A stretch of DNA of 64,000 nt from positions 124,001 to 188,000 of the forward strand of contig DATALQ010000051.1 in the NCBI GenBank assembly GCA_036260935.1, read 5' to 3'. Below are positions 60,959-64,000 of this stretch, piece by piece. The first letter of the stretch is position 1. The number at the start of each line of letters is the position of its first letter. The notes beneath the pieces were generated by a model that saw only the letters and a list, made by a program, of their open reading frames with translations, did no database searches and was not told the DNA's origin. Origin of the DNA: JAEYOM01 sp036260935 (GTDB lineage Bacteria > Bacillota > Clostridia > Acetivibrionales > DTU013). Position numbers and translations under genes: made by a program.

Positions 60959-61048
60959 ACAAATTGCCCGCCTCTCAACAAATTAATTTATAACAGTTCA
61001 AAACTGCTTAACGTTGTCTTGTCTAATACTACCTGGCCTTATTTGACC

Positions 61049-61576
61049 TTATCTGGCCTTCTCCACCTCGCCATAGTCTTTCCCGAAGGTTTCCACGGAA
61101 ACGGTTTTCATGCGCTGCTCCTCGCGCGGCCTGTCATTGTAGTCACGTTTGACTCCCACGATCCTGTCGGCCTCCTCAATGCCCTCTATGACCTTCCCGA
61201 AGGCAGCATACTGGCCGTCAAGGTGCGGCGCCTTCTCTACCATGATGAAGAACTGGGAGCCTGCGGAATCGGGTCTGTTCGACCTGGCCATGGAAATGAC
61301 GCCCCGGTCATGACTCAGGTCATTTTTGAACCCGTTCCCCGAGAATTCACCCTTGATGGAATAGCCCGGTCCGCCCATGCCGGTCCCCTCAGGGTCACCG
61401 CCCTGAATCATGAAGCCGGGTATGACCCTGTGAAATATCAAACCGTTATAGAAACCGCTGTTTACCAGCGAGATAAAGTTTCTTACCGTGTTCGGCGCCT
61501 TTTCCGGGTAAAGCTCGATTTTGACTTTGTTTCCGTTTTCCATTTCGATAGTTGCAATCGGATTGTTTTCTGACAT
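61049..61576 (-). CDS. ppiB: Cyclophilin-type peptidyl-prolyl isomerase
   Basis: A 175-residue cytoplasmic cyclophilin that accelerates proline isomerisation in protein folding. Signature residues: FHRVIPGFMIQGGDPEGTG (catalytic Arg region), SMARSNRPDSAGSQFFI, and LDGQYAAFGKVIEG, all typical. There is no signal peptide. AAAAGGAG precedes the ATG. Confidence 0.95.
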   Translation of the reverse strand: MSENNPIATIEMENGNKVKIELYPEKAPNTVRNFISLVNSGFYNGLIFHRVIPGFMIQGGDPEGTGMGGPGYSIKGEFSGNGFKNDLSHDRGVISMARSNRPDSAGSQFFIMVEKAPHLDGQYAAFGKVIEGIEEADRIVGVKRDYNDRPREEQRMKTVSVETFGKDYGEVEKAR

Positions 61577-61695
61577 GACGTTATCTCCTTTTTTACAAAA
61601 TTATAATTTATACAGTAGTATTTTACAAATCAAATTTTATATTTCATACAAATATTACAGTTTTATTATAAATATATTTTTACCGGTTGGTTTCC

Positions 61696-61724
61696 TTGAC
61701 CTGCGTTTCCTTGATTGATATAAT
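61696..61724 (+). promoter_or_regulatory. Promoter of the serine hydrolase gene
   Basis: TTGACC (61696-61701), 17-base spacer, TATAAT (61719-61724), about 38 bases before the ATG at 61762. Confidence 0.8.
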
Positions 61725-61761
61725 GTAGCAACATTTACTAAAACATATCGGGGGTGTTGTC

Positions 61762-62898
61762 ATGAGTCTTTCGAAAGCAATCCCTGCAAATGAGGTCAAG
61801 CTTGTCCAGAAGCCGGAAGAAGCCGGTTTCAGTTCTTCCCAGCTCGAAGTGCTGGATTCTCACATAGTCGACTTGATCAACAAAAAACAAATATTCGCCG
61901 GCGCATACCTGATTTCAAAAAACGACAGGATAATAGCACACAAGGCAATCGGGTATGCGATGTACGACAATAGCAGGCCATTCCTGCCCGATACCATCAG
62001 AAGAGTCGCATCCGTGACCAAGCTGTTCGTTGCGGTTTCGATAATGCAGCTGGCCGAAAAGGGCAAGCTGCGGCTGGACCAGCCGGTGTCGGATATTATA
62101 GAGGAATTCAGGAATCCAATGTACGAGAAGGTCAACATCACGCACCTGCTGACCCACACATCAGGAATAAGGCCGGATCCGGGCCAATTCTTCGAACCGT
62201 ACCCTTTGGACTGGTCCGGGGGTAAGGAATGGTTAAAGGACATCCTAAGGGGGCTGCCCGTCACTCGTCCCGGAGAGGAATATAGATATTCATCCGCAGG
62301 CTTTGCGGTACTTGGAGAAATAGTGTCCAGAGTCTCCGGAGTACGATTCGAAAATTATGTTATTGAGAACATAACAAAACCGCTCGGTATGACAGACAGC
62401 TGCTTTGATCCTCCGGAGGAAGCGCTGGACAGGATCTGCTTCGGCAGCAGGGAGGAAAAGGAATGGTTCGACAAAGACCGTAAAAAAGCTCGTCCCAAGT
62501 GGGCTCCGCCAAGAGGCGGCGGCGGTCTGTTTTCAACACTGTCCGATCTCAGGAAGTTCGGACAGATGATGATTAACAAAGGTACCTACGGCGGTGTGAA
62601 AATACTTTCGCGGAAGACCGTCGAAGCAATGACAAGGCGCCACGTATACGCGAAGAATTACTGCTGGGGTAACGGAGGAGTCGAAATGGAATACGGTCTC
62701 GGTATGAACGTATACTCCAACAACACCTTCCTGTCGCCGGGCTCCTTCTCGCACGAGGGCGCGGGACTCTGCGGCCTTTATATGGATCCTGTGGAAAATG
62801 TCGTACTGGCGTATATATGTCCGCTTTGTGAAGGTTTGGGATGGTCTCCCGAAGCCGTTATAAACCTTAGAAACATAGTCTGGGCAGGTATTGTTTGA
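61762..62898 (+). CDS. Class C beta-lactamase-fold serine hydrolase
   Basis: A 378-residue enzyme of the beta-lactamase/DD-peptidase superfamily: S84-V-T-K87 (S-x-x-K), Y176-S-S178 (Y-x-S/N) and H331-E-G333 in place of KTG. Relatives include esterases and D-aminopeptidases. With no signal peptide it is probably an intracellular esterase or peptidase rather than an antibiotic-degrading lactamase. GGGGGTG precedes the ATG. The stop is directly followed by the ABC-2 permease start, suggesting cotranscription. Confidence 0.85.
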   Translation: MSLSKAIPANEVKLVQKPEEAGFSSSQLEVLDSHIVDLINKKQIFAGAYLISKNDRIIAHKAIGYAMYDNSRPFLPDTIRRVASVTKLFVAVSIMQLAEKGKLRLDQPVSDIIEEFRNPMYEKVNITHLLTHTSGIRPDPGQFFEPYPLDWSGGKEWLKDILRGLPVTRPGEEYRYSSAGFAVLGEIVSRVSGVRFENYVIENITKPLGMTDSCFDPPEEALDRICFGSREEKEWFDKDRKKARPKWAPPRGGGGLFSTLSDLRKFGQMMINKGTYGGVKILSRKTVEAMTRRHVYAKNYCWGNGGVEMEYGLGMNVYSNNTFLSPGSFSHEGAGLCGLYMDPVENVVLAYICPLCEGLGWSPEAVINLRNIVWAGIV

Positions 62899-62899
62899 T

Positions 62900-63739
62900 A
62901 TGAGTATTATCAAAGCAGCCGCCGGGCCGGCGCTAAAAGCAGCCAGTATAATGAAGGCTGTCGCTTTCGCAACATACAAGGAGTGGGCCGCCTACCGATC
63001 GCACGCTATGGTATCCCTTTTTGTCGGGCCCGTTTACTTCCTTGTGCAGATATTCATATGGAAGGCGGTATTCTCATCCCGCGGCAGCATAAACGGGCTG
63101 TCCCTCGACCAGATGATTAACTATTTCGGTGTGGCGGTTCTGATCAATTATCTCATAATGGATTTTGCCGACTGGAACCTCCAGATGCTCATAAGTACGG
63201 GAAAATTCCTGTCCTATATGCTCCGGCCCATGTCGCACATATATTTTGCACTCTCGCAGAAGGTAGGCCACCGCGTGCTCGGGTTTACTATCGAGTTCAT
63301 TCCGGTCTACCTTATACTGTTTTTCGTTTTCGGAGTGAGAATCGTGCCTGCAAGGCCCGTTTTTGCCGTCATATCCATAATGCTCGGCTTTATAATGATG
63401 TTCCTTGTGGATTATTGCGTCGGCATTACGGCGTTCTGGCTGACCAGGACCTCGGGCGTGAGAAGGATGTTCCTGCTGCTTAGGGATATTTGTTCGGGAA
63501 TGTTCCTGCCTCTGACCTTTTTCCCTGATGTACTTCAGAAGATTTTATTTTACCTGCCGTTCCAGTTCATAGCCTATGTGCCGGTAAGGGTATGCGTCGG
63601 ATCCTACGAGCTGGGCGGAATATCGCTGGATATACCACGAATCGTCGGCATACAGGCGGTCGCAGTACTGGCCATGTCAGTCTTTACGGTTGTATTCTTC
63701 AAGCTTGGGACAAAAAGATTCACGGGGGTGGGAGCATGA
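62900..63739 (+). CDS. ABC-2-type transporter permease
   Basis: A 279-residue integral membrane protein with six helices and the ABC-2 permease profile (one permease of a DrrB/YhhJ-like pair). The ATG at 62900 lies one base after the stop of the serine hydrolase gene. Its end overlaps the second permease (ATGA, 63736-63739). No ATPase gene is visible in the window; it may lie downstream. The transported substrate is unknown. Confidence 0.75.
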   Translation: MSIIKAAAGPALKAASIMKAVAFATYKEWAAYRSHAMVSLFVGPVYFLVQIFIWKAVFSSRGSINGLSLDQMINYFGVAVLINYLIMDFADWNLQMLISTGKFLSYMLRPMSHIYFALSQKVGHRVLGFTIEFIPVYLILFFVFGVRIVPARPVFAVISIMLGFIMMFLVDYCVGITAFWLTRTSGVRRMFLLLRDICSGMFLPLTFFPDVLQKILFYLPFQFIAYVPVRVCVGSYELGGISLDIPRIVGIQAVAVLAMSVFTVVFFKLGTKRFTGVGA

Positions 63740-64000
63740 TAAGGGCGCTGGACATCTATATCACCTCGATGAAGAATAGCTTTGCGGCAAGGATGGCCTA
63801 CCGGGCAGACTTCTTTTTCTGCTGTATAATGATCTTCATATCCGAGCTGCTATTCCCCCTGCTGACCATGCTTATTTATTCGACAGGCGGCACGTTCCCC
63901 GGCTGGAACCTGGCAGAAGTAATGGTGCTGCAGGGAGTTTTCATGCTTTCCAAAGGCGCGGCCAACCTTCTCTTCTTCGGCGTCGTGTACAATACGTTAA
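63736..64000 (+). CDS. ABC-2-type permease, 5' part (cut by window end)
   Basis: The first 88 codons of a second ABC-2 permease, translationally coupled to the first. It opens MIRALDIYITSMKNSFAARMAYR, and a hydrophobic helix follows. The pair of similar permeases side by side is typical of multisubunit exporters in Firmicutes. The gene continues beyond the window. Confidence 0.75.
   Translation, partial: MIRALDIYITSMKNSFAARMAYRADFFFCCIMIFISELLFPLLTMLIYSTGGTFPGWNLAEVMVLQGVFMLSKGAANLLFFGVVYNTL

Overview
The window looks like chromosomal DNA of an anaerobic, spore-forming Clostridia (Firmicutes). The evidence is a T-box leader, a c-di-AMP (ydaO-type) riboswitch, a Spo0E-type protein, SleB-type and M14 peptidoglycan hydrolases, FabV, an [FeFe]-hydrogenase maturase (HydE), a sensory hydrogenase-like protein, GG-rich Shine-Dalgarno sites and frequent TTG/GTG starts. 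I cannot name the species. There are no rRNA or tRNA genes, no CRISPR array and no intact transposase. Most genes are ordinary and densely packed.

0-8 kb: a ThyA-family protein, a small coiled-coil protein, then the minus-strand cell-shape cluster maf, radC, mreB, mreC, mreD, mrdA. 7.7-10.7 kb: a GreA-like factor, a Trp-specific T-box leader with trpS, and an acetyltransferase. 10.7-11.2 kb is an intergenic patch of repeats.

11.2-17.8 kb (minus): a PspC / LiaF-like / class I isoprenoid-synthase-like operon, DUF1638 overlapping a flippase-like membrane protein, an Asp23-family protein and asnS. 18-20 kb: a cytoplasmic fusion of a hydrogenase-like H-cluster domain with a chemoreceptor signalling domain; its promoter overlaps a Rex-like operator. 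20-26 kb: a phosphoesterase, then the minus-strand group icd, PDZ membrane protein, acetyltransferase and a signal-less BMP-type protein, plus a SEC-C protein upstream of icd. 26.6-33.3 kb: two ECF S-like transport proteins, fabV, small redox and acetyltransferase genes, spo0E, a Cys-rich protein, and intergenic repeats.

33.2-42.8 kb: a giant cyclic beta-1,2-glucan synthase and a patatin. 43-50.5 kb: a riboswitch-controlled LysM/SleB hydrolase, an envelope-type thiol-hydrolase-like protein, an ECF sigma factor, a CheY-like protein, a GAF histidine kinase/LuxR regulator pair and an M14 endopeptidase. 50.5-55.6 kb (minus): a glyceride-use group (monoacylglycerol-lipase-like hydrolase, glycerol kinase, acyl-CoA synthetase) and a methyltransferase. 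55.7-64 kb: an autoregulated-looking TetR/hydrolase pair, hydE, a LOG-family protein, a clan-A glycosidase-like protein, cyclophilin, a beta-lactamase-fold hydrolase and two ABC-2 permeases, the second cut by the window end.

The most distinctive non-coding content is three families of palindromic, dispersed, mobile-looking repeats, each present as a pair within the window: 10.72/30.87 kb, 10.93/28.84 kb and 31.19/45.99 kb. They are clustered in the few long gene-free gaps.
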